Source of the DNA: Chryseobacterium sp. JAH
GTDB taxonomy: Bacteria; Bacteroidota; Bacteroidia; Flavobacteriales; Weeksellaceae
Direction: 5' to 3'
Length of the DNA stretch: 64,000 nt
NCBI RefSeq assembly: GCF_001507335.1
Contig: NZ_LMAH01000003.1
Location: forward strand, 62,001-126,000
Shown: positions 51,384-58,680 of the stretch, in pieces
How positions within the stretch are numbered: the stretch's first letter is position 1
How the letters are laid out: each line of letters starts with the position of its first letter
Made by a program: the position numbers and the translations under genes
Notes under the pieces: model-generated
The model's database searches: none
Told to the model about the DNA's origin: nothing
Seen by the model: the letters and a program-made list of their open reading frames with translations, nothing else

Positions 51384-52535
51384 ATGATCGAAAAGAAAAA
51401 AATCCTCATTCGCATTGGTTCTCTTCGTCACGGTGGCGCAGAAAAAGTATTGGTAACCTTCCTCAAAAATCTTCCGAAAGATAAGTACGAAATTGATCTG
51501 CTTTTAAACTTATATTCAGGTAAATATCTGAATGAAGTTCCGGATTGGGTGAATGTTATCCATCTCAACAAAGGTGAAATGATTACTACAAATCGCTTGC
51601 AGGACATTCCGGAAAAGGCTGCTAGAGTTATTTTCCAAACGGTTTTAAAAGAATTTCCAGACCTTTTGTATACACTCATTTTAAAAGATAAAAAATACGA
51701 TATTGAGTTTGCGGCAATCCACGGAATGCGAGATGAGATCCTTCACTCAACCAATCGTTCTTCCAAAAAAATCATTTGGATTCACAATGATCTTTCGCAG
51801 GTCAAAGAATATACCGATGAAGAGATTAGGAAGTTTTTTGGATTCGATTCGATTATGGTGATTTCAAAAAAAATTGAGCAGCTGTTTCATAATTTAGCTC
51901 AAAATGAAATCGAAAAGCAAAAAATTGTAAAAATTTATAATCCACTGGATACCGAAGAAATTCTGACCAAAGCCCAACAGCCGGTAATTAATTATGAATT
52001 TGATGACCAAATTCCGACTTTTATTTCTGTGGGAACTGTTTTCCCTCAAAAAGGTTTCGACAGACTTCTGAAAGTTCACAAAAAACTACTTAACGAAGGC
52101 TTTAATCATAAAATACTGATTGTAGGTGATGGATATGATTTTGAAAACATCAAACAATTAAAAACCGAATTGGGTGTTGATAAAACCGCTACTATGCTTG
52201 GTTACACAGACAATCCTTATCCTTACTTTAAGAATTCGGATTTTTATATTTTAAGCTCTAGATATGAAGGTTTCCCGACAGTTTTGTTTGAAGCAATTAC
52301 CTTGAAAAAGAAAATCATCGCAACAGAAGTTTCAGGTGTTAACGAAATGTTGAATAATGGAGAACTAGGTCTGATCATAGAAAACTCAGAAGAGGGAATT
52401 TATTTGGGAATGAAAAAAGCTTTAACCCAACCAGAATCTTTCTCGGTTTATACAGAAAAACTTCAGAATTACACCATGCCTTTTAATCTTGATCATTCTG
52501 TCGCCAGAATAGTTTCAGTTTTGGATGAGCTGTGA
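51384..52535 (+). CDS. Glycosyltransferase family 4 (GT-B)
   Basis: 383 residues. The acceptor motif HGGAEKVLVTFLKNL and donor-domain FISVGTVFPQKGFDRLLKVHK, VGDGYDFENIKQL and LSSRYEGFPTVLFEAITLKKKIIATEVSGVNEM carry the E-x7-E glutamates of GT4 enzymes (E in YEGFPTVLFEA). Directly abuts the acyltransferase gene, so it is the end of the four-gene run. Related in layout to the enzyme at 49660. Confidence 0.92.
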   Translation: MIEKKKILIRIGSLRHGGAEKVLVTFLKNLPKDKYEIDLLLNLYSGKYLNEVPDWVNVIHLNKGEMITTNRLQDIPEKAARVIFQTVLKEFPDLLYTLILKDKKYDIEFAAIHGMRDEILHSTNRSSKKIIWIHNDLSQVKEYTDEEIRKFFGFDSIMVISKKIEQLFHNLAQNEIEKQKIVKIYNPLDTEEILTKAQQPVINYEFDDQIPTFISVGTVFPQKGFDRLLKVHKKLLNEGFNHKILIVGDGYDFENIKQLKTELGVDKTATMLGYTDNPYPYFKNSDFYILSSRYEGFPTVLFEAITLKKKIIATEVSGVNEMLNNGELGLIIENSEEGIYLGMKKALTQPESFSVYTEKLQNYTMPFNLDHSVARIVSVLDEL

Positions 52536-52683
52536 TTTGGGTAGAGGCGGCTAGCTTTTTGCTATTGTCTTCACGATCATCCTTCATGCAAATAAGTTTT
52601 GAAAAGATGCCAGTCATGGATTTGAAGAAATTAATTTTGATTAAAATTAAAAAGAGCCTTCAATAAAAACAAAAGAGAATCCT

Positions 52684-52691
52684 TAAATTTG
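52684..52691 (+). promoter_or_regulatory. -7 promoter element (TAAATTTG) touching the acetyltransferase start
   Basis: TAAATTTG ends 4 nt before the ATG at 52696, so the transcript would begin at or next to the start codon. This suggests a leaderless mRNA. No -33 TTG at the usual distance. Confidence 0.45.
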
Positions 52692-52695
52692 CTGC

Positions 52696-53256
52696 ATGCC
52701 CAAGAATTATTCTATTATACAAAAAGATTTTTACCGAGAAAGTGGTGAGTGGCTTTCGCCCATTCAGATTTTACTGAAATGCATCAATCCTAACCTTCAC
52801 TTTATCTATCTTCTGAGAAAGGCACAAAAATTTGACAAAACTCCTATTTTAGGACTGTATTGGAAGATTGTTTTGAGACATTTTCAAATTAAATACGGAT
52901 TTCAAATCTATCCGGAAACGCAGATCGGGGAAGGTTTGTATCTGGGACATTGGGGCAGTTTGGTGGTCAACCCAAAAGCAGTAATTGGTAAAAACTGCAA
53001 TATTGCTCAAGGCGTTACCATCGGACAGCAAAACAGAGGTAAAAATGAAGGATTTCCCATCATCGGAAACGATGTCTGGATCGGACCGAACGCTGTCATC
53101 GTAGGAAGCATAACGATAGGAAACAATGTTTTGATTGCGCCCAATTCTTACGTTAACAGTGATGTACCAGACAATTCTATTGTTGCAGGCAATAAGGCAA
53201 AAATATATCCTAAAAGTGATGCTACTGAAGGATATATCAATAATAGGGTAGAATAA
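52696..53256 (+). CDS. Serine-acetyltransferase-like hexapeptide acyltransferase
   Basis: 186 residues. The C-terminal half is a left-handed beta-helix with LYLGHWGSLVVNPKAVIGKNCNIAQGVTIGQ and IGNDVWIGPNAVIVGSITIGNNVLIAPNSYVNSDVPDNSIVAGN. This resembles CysE-type and colanic-acid-type acetyltransferases. It lacks the long N-terminal helical domain of true CysE, and its place at the end of the glycan locus favours sugar acetylation over cysteine synthesis. The histidine in LGHWGS is the likely catalytic base. Confidence 0.82.
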   Translation: MPKNYSIIQKDFYRESGEWLSPIQILLKCINPNLHFIYLLRKAQKFDKTPILGLYWKIVLRHFQIKYGFQIYPETQIGEGLYLGHWGSLVVNPKAVIGKNCNIAQGVTIGQQNRGKNEGFPIIGNDVWIGPNAVIVGSITIGNNVLIAPNSYVNSDVPDNSIVAGNKAKIYPKSDATEGYINNRVE

Positions 53257-53302
53257 TTCATTTTACTGTAATTTAATCTATATTAAATTGTGTTAAAAAT
53301 GA

Positions 53303-53331
53303 TTGTAAATTCGTTAAAAATTATATTTTTG
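53303..53331 (+). promoter_or_regulatory. Promoter (TTG - 18 nt - TATTTTTG) for the carbonic anhydrase operon
   Basis: TTG at 53303-53305 and TATTTTTG at 53324-53331, 18 nt apart. The leader to the ATG at 53407 is about 70 nt. Confidence 0.6.
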
Positions 53332-53406
53332 TACAATTATTGATTCAGTCTATTGAATTTGAAAATAATTTAAACGAAATAAATAACCATCATTTAAATC
53401 TGATTT

Positions 53407-54072
53407 ATGTCACAATCGTATAAAGTTATTTTTGAAAACAACAGAAAATGGGTAGAGTCTAAAATCTCAAAAAATCCAACCTTCTTTGAAGATTTAGCTA
53501 AAACTCAGAATCCTGACTATTTATATATCGGATGTTCAGACAGCAGGGTAACTGCAGAAGAATTGATGGGAACAGAACCGGGTGAAGTTTTTGTAACCAG
53601 AAATATCGCCAATGTGGTCAATACTTTAGATATGAGTTCCACAGCCGTTATTCAATATGCGGTCGAACATTTAAAGGTAAAACACATTATCGTATGCGGG
53701 CATTACAATTGCGGTGGCGTAAAAGCTGCAATGACGCCTCAGGATTTAGGATTATTAAATCCTTGGTTGAGAAATATCCGTGATGTGTACAGACTGCACC
53801 AAGCTGAACTAGATTCCATTGATGACGAGGCAAAACGTTATGACAGACTTGTAGAGCTGAATGTTCAGGAGCAATGCATTAATGTTATCAAAATGGCGTG
53901 TGTACAGGAAAGATATATCATCGATGAGTTTCCCGTAGTGCATGGCTGGGTATTTGACCTTAGAACGGGAAAAATTATTGATCTGGAGATTGACTTTGAG
54001 AAAATCTTAAAAGACATTCAAAAAATATACAATCTGACCAGTTCTGACTGGGTGATGAGCCGAAAGAAATAA
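53407..54072 (+). CDS. Beta-type carbonic anhydrase
   Basis: A 221-residue zinc enzyme that interconverts CO2 and bicarbonate. The zinc ligands are C43 (in CSDSR, C43-x-D45-x-R47), H99 and C102 in CGHYNCGG, with the Asp-Arg pair that gates the site. No signal peptide, so it is cytosolic. It is the first of four genes (CA, small protein, SulP, CA) running to 56801, which together look like a bicarbonate-uptake and interconversion unit. Closest to the plant/Can-type clade by its CSDSR and ENNRKW start. Confidence 0.95.
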   Translation: MSQSYKVIFENNRKWVESKISKNPTFFEDLAKTQNPDYLYIGCSDSRVTAEELMGTEPGEVFVTRNIANVVNTLDMSSTAVIQYAVEHLKVKHIIVCGHYNCGGVKAAMTPQDLGLLNPWLRNIRDVYRLHQAELDSIDDEAKRYDRLVELNVQEQCINVIKMACVQERYIIDEFPVVHGWVFDLRTGKIIDLEIDFEKILKDIQKIYNLTSSDWVMSRKK

Positions 54073-54097
54073 TCTTTCAAAAAAAATAAAAGAGTAA

Positions 54098-54400
54098 ATG
54101 AAATTCTGGAGTATTATTACATTAATGATCGTCCTCAACTTCACAGCATTGCCAAGCATTGCTGCGGTTGCTGATTGGGACATCATGACAACCAATGTAA
54201 TAGTGAACGAAGAAGAAACCCATTCTCATTACTCATCTCCATTTTCTGTTTACGAAAAAACACTTCCAAAAACTTTAGATGTTTACGATTATCTTAAGTT
54301 CTTTGAACCTGATATTGAGGGCAGATCTTTCACATTAATAGATGACGATTTTCATCTATCCCCTTTACTGAGTATATTTTCTCCTCCTCCGGAAGCTTAG
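54098..54400 (+). CDS. Small exported protein of unknown function with a C-terminal IFSPP motif
   Basis: 100 residues. A signal peptide (about 1-23, ending ...PSIAA) is followed by an acidic, aromatic-rich mature part and the tail LLSIFSPPPEA. I do not recognise a family. It lies 25 nt after the carbonic anhydrase and 120 nt before the SulP gene and is probably in that operon. Its end resembles that of the small protein at 5939 (KIFHPPLA), another exported protein next to ion-handling genes. It may be an accessory to transport, but nothing proves this. Confidence 0.65.
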   Translation: MKFWSIITLMIVLNFTALPSIAAVADWDIMTTNVIVNEEETHSHYSSPFSVYEKTLPKTLDVYDYLKFFEPDIEGRSFTLIDDDFHLSPLLSIFSPPPEA

Positions 54401-54520
54401 TTATTCTCCATTTTACTATTCAAATCATTCTTGATCTTGAATATTTCTACATTAATCTCAATCGTTATTGATTGACTTTAATCGATTAATTATTTTACAT
54501 CAACGTATTTTTCAATTGTC

Positions 54521-56116
54521 ATGAAAAAATCAAAATCTTTCTTTGGAGAAATCAAAGAGAACTTCCCTTCGGGTCTAGTAGTATTCTTAGTAGCTCTTCC
54601 CCTGTGTTTAGGAATTGCTTTAGCATCCGGAGCACCACCCTTATCAGGAATCATTTCCGGTATTGTAGGCGGTCTGGTCATCGGAGCCATCAGTAATTCA
54701 AATATATCTGTTTCCGGTCCTGCCGCAGGGCTTACCGCAATTGTTTTGACTGCAATTACCGACCTTGGCGCATTTGAACTTTTCCTTTGTGCAGGTATTA
54801 TTGCAGGGCTTATTCAGTTGGTTTTAGGATTTATAAGAGCCGGTAGTATTTCCAATTATTTCCCTAATAATGTTATTGAAGGAATGCTTGCCGGAATTGG
54901 TATTATTATTATTTTAAAACAAATTCCACACGCACTTGGATTCGATAAAGATTATGAGGGTCATGAATCAATCTTTGATAAAGGATTGAATTTCGGATAT
55001 TTCACAGAATTATTGGGAGCCATACAACCGGGCGCACTGATAATAACCTTGGTTTCCATAGGCATTTTACTTGCATGGGATCACATTCCGTTTTTAAAAA
55101 GAATGAAGATGCTTCCTGGTGCTTTGGTTGCTGTTGTTGCAGGGATTTTAATGAATGAAGCATTTAAATTATCAGGAAGCTCTTTAGCAATTGGCTCTGA
55201 ACATTTAGTGCCTCTACCAGTGCCAAAAACTTTGGAAGATTTTAAGAATTTGATTACAATGCCGGATTTTAACGGCTTTACCAACTACAAAGTCTGGCTT
55301 GCCGGAGCAACCATCGCAGTTGTAGCATCAGTTGAAACATTACTTTGTATAGAAGCATCAGATAGATTAGATGTCCAGAGAAGAACAACAGATACTAATC
55401 TCGAACTGAAAGCTCAGGGAATAGGAAACTTAGTAAGTTCATTAATTGGAGGACTTCCAATGACATCAGTAGTTGTAAGAAGTTCTGCAAATGCTAATGC
55501 GGGTGCAACTTCTAAAGCTTCAGCAATGATTCATGGCTTTCTACTATTAGTCTGCGTACTTACAATTCCGTTTCTATTAAATTTAATTCCGTTGGCGACA
55601 CTGGCTGCGGTATTACTTTTAGTAGGATATAAATTGGCAAAACCTGCGACATTTAAGCATTTTTGGGATCTTGGAAAATTCCAGTTTATTCCTTTTGTGG
55701 CAACTGTCGTTGCGATTGTTGCGACTGATCTTTTAAAAGGTGTAGGAATTGGTTTGGCAATATCAGTTTTCTATATCCTTCAGGGAAATATGAAGCGTGC
55801 CTATTATCTGAGCAGAGAAAAACTAAATGACGCAGACGGAATCACGATCAAATTGGCTGAAGAAGTTTCTTTCTTAAATAAAGCTGCAATTAAAAAGACC
55901 TTGAAAAATATTAAGCCAAATTCTACCATCATCATTGATGCAACAACGACATCGTACATTGCAACCGATGTTTTGGAAATGATACAGGATTTTGCCAATA
56001 TCAGAGCGAAAGAAGAAGATATTAATGTAGAACTTATGGGCTTCAAAACCTCATACCGAGATTATGAAACCGATGAAGACTCCCACATTGTCATTACTCA
56101 CAAGAGAGCAATGTAA
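54521..56116 (+). CDS. SulP family inorganic anion transporter
   Basis: 531 residues. About 10-12 hydrophobic segments span 20-420, with the SulP signature NVIEGMLAGIGIIIILKQIPHALG and GPAAGLTAIVLTAI. A C-terminal STAS-like domain (about 445-520) carries STIIIDATTTSYIATDVLEMI. Members import sulfate, bicarbonate or other anions. Flanking by two carbonic anhydrases argues for bicarbonate (as in BicA and related fusions); direct evidence for substrate is absent. It overlaps nothing and is followed by the second carbonic anhydrase after 49 nt. Confidence 0.93.
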   Translation: MKKSKSFFGEIKENFPSGLVVFLVALPLCLGIALASGAPPLSGIISGIVGGLVIGAISNSNISVSGPAAGLTAIVLTAITDLGAFELFLCAGIIAGLIQLVLGFIRAGSISNYFPNNVIEGMLAGIGIIIILKQIPHALGFDKDYEGHESIFDKGLNFGYFTELLGAIQPGALIITLVSIGILLAWDHIPFLKRMKMLPGALVAVVAGILMNEAFKLSGSSLAIGSEHLVPLPVPKTLEDFKNLITMPDFNGFTNYKVWLAGATIAVVASVETLLCIEASDRLDVQRRTTDTNLELKAQGIGNLVSSLIGGLPMTSVVVRSSANANAGATSKASAMIHGFLLLVCVLTIPFLLNLIPLATLAAVLLLVGYKLAKPATFKHFWDLGKFQFIPFVATVVAIVATDLLKGVGIGLAISVFYILQGNMKRAYYLSREKLNDADGITIKLAEEVSFLNKAAIKKTLKNIKPNSTIIIDATTTSYIATDVLEMIQDFANIRAKEEDINVELMGFKTSYRDYETDEDSHIVITHKRAM

Positions 56117-56165
56117 AGATAAACGATCAATTTTAAATTTAAATATAATTCAAAAAATATACAGT

Positions 56166-56801
56166 ATGAAAGCACATACATCTGAAACACAATCTACTAT
56201 TACCCCTGAAAAAGCATTAGAATTTTTAAAAGAAGGAAATCAGAGATTTGTGGGTAACCTTAAAGCAAACAGAGATCTTCTAGAACAAGTAAACGCTACA
56301 CGTGAAGGCCAATGGCCGTTTGCCGTAGTCTTAAGCTGTATCGACAGCCGTACTTCAGCGGAATTGATATTTGACCAGGGATTAGGAGATGTTTTCAGCA
56401 TCAGAATTGCTGGAAACTTTGTCAATCAGGATATTTTAGGGTCAATGGAATTTGGATGCAACGTAGCAGGCTCTAAGCTTGTTGTTGTATTAGGACACAC
56501 AAAATGTGGCGCATTAAAAGGCGGATTAGATGCTGCTAAAATAGAAGGGATGGGCATGGATAACCTTAACCATCTAATTGATCATTTTGACCCAATTATT
56601 AAAACAATCATTGAAGACGGCGAAGAACGCTCTTCTGCAAATGCTTCACTTCTTGAGAGATTGAATCAGCATAACGTAAAAAATGCTATTGATGACATCC
56701 GTAAACAAAGCTCAACTCTGAAAAGACTTGAGGAAGAAGGCAAAATTAAAATAGTTGGAGCCAATTACGATGTAGAAACCGGTGTTGTCACTTGGTTATA
56801 A
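56166..56801 (+). CDS. Beta-type carbonic anhydrase, second copy
   Basis: 211 residues. The zinc ligands are C58, D60, R62 (SCIDSR) and H111, C114 (GHTKCGALKGG). Only distantly similar to the enzyme at 53407 and of another beta subgroup, so not a recent duplicate. The ATG at 56166 is chosen; the ATG at 56064 would overlap the end of the SulP gene and add 34 residues of no conserved character. It has no signal peptide. A strong terminator follows. It would work with the SulP transporter at the membrane. Confidence 0.94.
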   Translation: MKAHTSETQSTITPEKALEFLKEGNQRFVGNLKANRDLLEQVNATREGQWPFAVVLSCIDSRTSAELIFDQGLGDVFSIRIAGNFVNQDILGSMEFGCNVAGSKLVVVLGHTKCGALKGGLDAAKIEGMGMDNLNHLIDHFDPIIKTIIEDGEERSSANASLLERLNQHNVKNAIDDIRKQSSTLKRLEEEGKIKIVGANYDVETGVVTWL

Positions 56802-56821
56802 GATATTGATTATTTTTATTG

Positions 56822-56857
56822 ATTCAGGCTGGAGCAAAGCTCCAGCCTGAATTTTTT
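56822..56857 (+). terminator. Strong intrinsic terminator after the second carbonic anhydrase
   Basis: The 13-bp perfect stem TTCAGGCTGGAGC/GCTCCAGCCTGAA with loop AAA (56836-56838) is followed by six T residues. It closes the CA-SulP-CA operon just before the convergent pth gene. Confidence 0.95.
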
Positions 56858-56884
56858 ATCTCAGATACCAATACGTTTCAGAAA

Positions 56885-57448
56885 TTATTTCCCGTTGAAG
56901 GCCGACATTGTATTTCCGATTCCGGCGAAAACAAATGACAGACAGGCTTTGGAAAATTTTTCAATTCTTTCTCCAAGTTTCTCTGTTTCTTCTTCGTTCC
57001 ATGTTCCTAAAACATAATCTACCTGTCTTCCTTCCGAGAACTCTGCTGAAATTCCGAATCTAAGTCTCGCGTAATTCTGGGTCTGCAAACTCTCATGAAC
57101 GCTTTTCAGACCGTTATGACCTGCATCAGAGCCTTTCATCTTCATTCTTAATGTTCCAAATGGCAACGCCAGATCATCTGTTACAATCATCACATTCTCT
57201 AAAGGAATATTTTCTTTCTGCATCCAGAATTTTACGGCATTTCCTGATAAATTCATATACGTGTCCGGCTTCAATATAAAAACTTTTCTGCCTTTGTATT
57301 TACCCTCCGCCATCCATCCGAAATTGGTAGTGTTAAAGGACACATCAAGGCTTTCTGCTATTTTCTCAGCAACTTTAAAACCTATATTGTGACGGGTATT
57401 TTCATATTCCGGACCTTTGTTGCCCAGCCCGACAATTAAATATTTCAT
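56885..57448 (-). CDS. pth: Peptidyl-tRNA hydrolase
   Basis: A 187-residue cytosolic esterase that recycles peptidyl-tRNA by cutting the peptide from the tRNA. It starts MKYLIVGLGNKGPEYENTRHNIGF, in which N10 and the catalytic H20 fall in the usual places. D91 in VTDDLALPFG and GSDAGHNGLKS complete the active site. Length is typical. It is preceded by a promoter that overlaps the terminator of the upstream lipoprotein gene. Confidence 0.97.
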   Translation of the reverse strand: MKYLIVGLGNKGPEYENTRHNIGFKVAEKIAESLDVSFNTTNFGWMAEGKYKGRKVFILKPDTYMNLSGNAVKFWMQKENIPLENVMIVTDDLALPFGTLRMKMKGSDAGHNGLKSVHESLQTQNYARLRFGISAEFSEGRQVDYVLGTWNEEETEKLGERIEKFSKACLSFVFAGIGNTMSAFNGK

Positions 57449-57461
57449 GAGAAATTTTTTG

Positions 57462-57493
57462 CAAAATTAAGAGTTATAAAATAAAAAACTCAA
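57462..57493 (-). promoter_or_regulatory. pth promoter (TTG - 21 nt - TAATTTTG)
   Basis: On the minus strand TTG (57491-57493) is followed after 21 nt by TAATTTTG (57462-57469), 13 nt from the pth start. The -33 element lies inside the terminator stem of the preceding gene. Confidence 0.5.
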
Positions 57494-57513
57494 TCCTGTG
57501 CAGAATTGAGTTT
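57486..57513 (-). terminator. Terminator of the lipoprotein gene
   Basis: The stem AAACTCAAT/ATTGAGTTT (57486-57494/57505-57513), with a further inner CTG/CAG pairing, is followed on the minus strand by a T-run (TTTTTATTTTATAA). Confidence 0.75.
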
Positions 57514-57535
57514 AAAATATTTTTAGATTGAAGAA

Positions 57536-58468
57536 TTACATCGGTTTATAGATATAATTTACTCCGAAACCTTTAATCATATAAGTCTGTAAATCATATC
57601 TGTAATCGGTAGAGAAAATTACCGCAGTCGGAATTACTTGCATAAGATCTGTTATAGATACTCTCTTCGGACTGTTAGGAGATAAAATAAAAGATCTGTT
57701 ATCCTCGTAGTCGGTTGCCAGAAGTGTAGAAACTTTATATGCAAACGGAAGAAGCGTATATGGATTGATTTGAGAATCGTAATTCAAAAATTCGTATCCA
57801 AATTTCTCAATAGGAGTGCCATTGACACCAGCATTAATTTTACCATAATGTCTTTCTACTTTTGAAACATTATCTCCCAGATAAGTATACCATGATTTAG
57901 AATAATCTTTATATTCGAAAGGTACTCCTACCGCATCAGGACCGTTTTTCATGTTGATGACATCCAGTTTGCCTGTTGTAGCGCTGTAAGTTAAATCATA
58001 CAATGCTTTTATTTTTGAATCCAGCGTATATGGTCCTGCAGGTGTTGTAGGAGGAACAGCTGGTGTTCTTTTATATGTAGATCTGTTTTCTGAAATGATC
58101 GTTAATCTTCCTAAGTTTCCGTAGGTAAATAATTGAGTGTAAACAATACTGTCATCATCAAGTATTCCGTCACCATCATTATCTAAGTGACCTTTGAAAT
58201 CAATCTGACTGATTTTATCACCACTCCACATCACATTAGCTGCAGAATATTTATCTGTGATAACTCTTGACAAAAGCAAGCCGTTATAACGATATTCTGC
58301 TATGGTATCAGAATCCGTGATTTCTCTGAACAAAGCTCTTGGACCATTAAAGCCACTAGATTGGTTTAAATCAATAAGGGGGTCACCTTCTTCATTAACC
58401 ATGTCTTTACATGAGTGAACAGAAGAGATACCTGCTATAAGTAAAATAAAATAGAAAAGTCGTTTCAT
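57536..58468 (-). CDS. Lipoprotein of unknown function
   Basis: 310 residues with a type II signal peptide and lipobox VHSC (C20), so it is lipid-anchored. The mature part is rich in beta-strand-like segments (EYRYNGLLLSRVITD, DSIVYTQLFTYGNLGRLTIISEN) and includes DNDGDGILDDDSI, a calcium-binding-like acidic loop. I do not recognise a family. It lies 212 nt downstream of the SusD-like gene but is separated from it by a terminator and has its own -7 box. Confidence 0.7.
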   Translation of the reverse strand: MKRLFYFILLIAGISSVHSCKDMVNEEGDPLIDLNQSSGFNGPRALFREITDSDTIAEYRYNGLLLSRVITDKYSAANVMWSGDKISQIDFKGHLDNDGDGILDDDSIVYTQLFTYGNLGRLTIISENRSTYKRTPAVPPTTPAGPYTLDSKIKALYDLTYSATTGKLDVINMKNGPDAVGVPFEYKDYSKSWYTYLGDNVSKVERHYGKINAGVNGTPIEKFGYEFLNYDSQINPYTLLPFAYKVSTLLATDYEDNRSFILSPNSPKRVSITDLMQVIPTAVIFSTDYRYDLQTYMIKGFGVNYIYKPM

Positions 58469-58495
58469 TTCCGGTAGGGATTATTTATTTTTCCA

Positions 58496-58503
58496 CAAAT
58501 ATA
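58496..58503 (-). promoter_or_regulatory. -7 promoter element (TATATTTG) for the lipoprotein gene
   Basis: CAAATATA on the + strand is TATATTTG on the minus strand, 28 nt from the lipoprotein start. No -33 found. Confidence 0.45.
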
Positions 58504-58640
58504 ATTTTTTTTTGAATAAAAATCATGTTTTACTTTACATTATCGCAAAATAATAGTGAAAAAATAAAAAAATTGCTATTCAAATATTGATTCTGCTACA
58601 ATGCTGAAAAACTATTGCATTAAATTTCAGATTTAAAAGA

Positions 58641-58670
58641 AAAAGAGGTAATGTCAGCATTACCTCTTTT
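58641..58670. terminator. Terminator of the second SusC/SusD operon
   Basis: A perfect 13-bp stem AAAAGAGGTAATG/CATTACCTCTTTT with loop TCAG, 11 nt after the SusD stop. On the minus strand it is followed by a T-rich run. Confidence 0.92.
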
Positions 58671-58680
58671 GGATATTTAT

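Noticed and set aside
56064..56165. Longer start for the second carbonic anhydrase
   Set aside because: It would overlap the end of the SulP gene and adds residues without family similarity; ATG 56166 gives a normal length.
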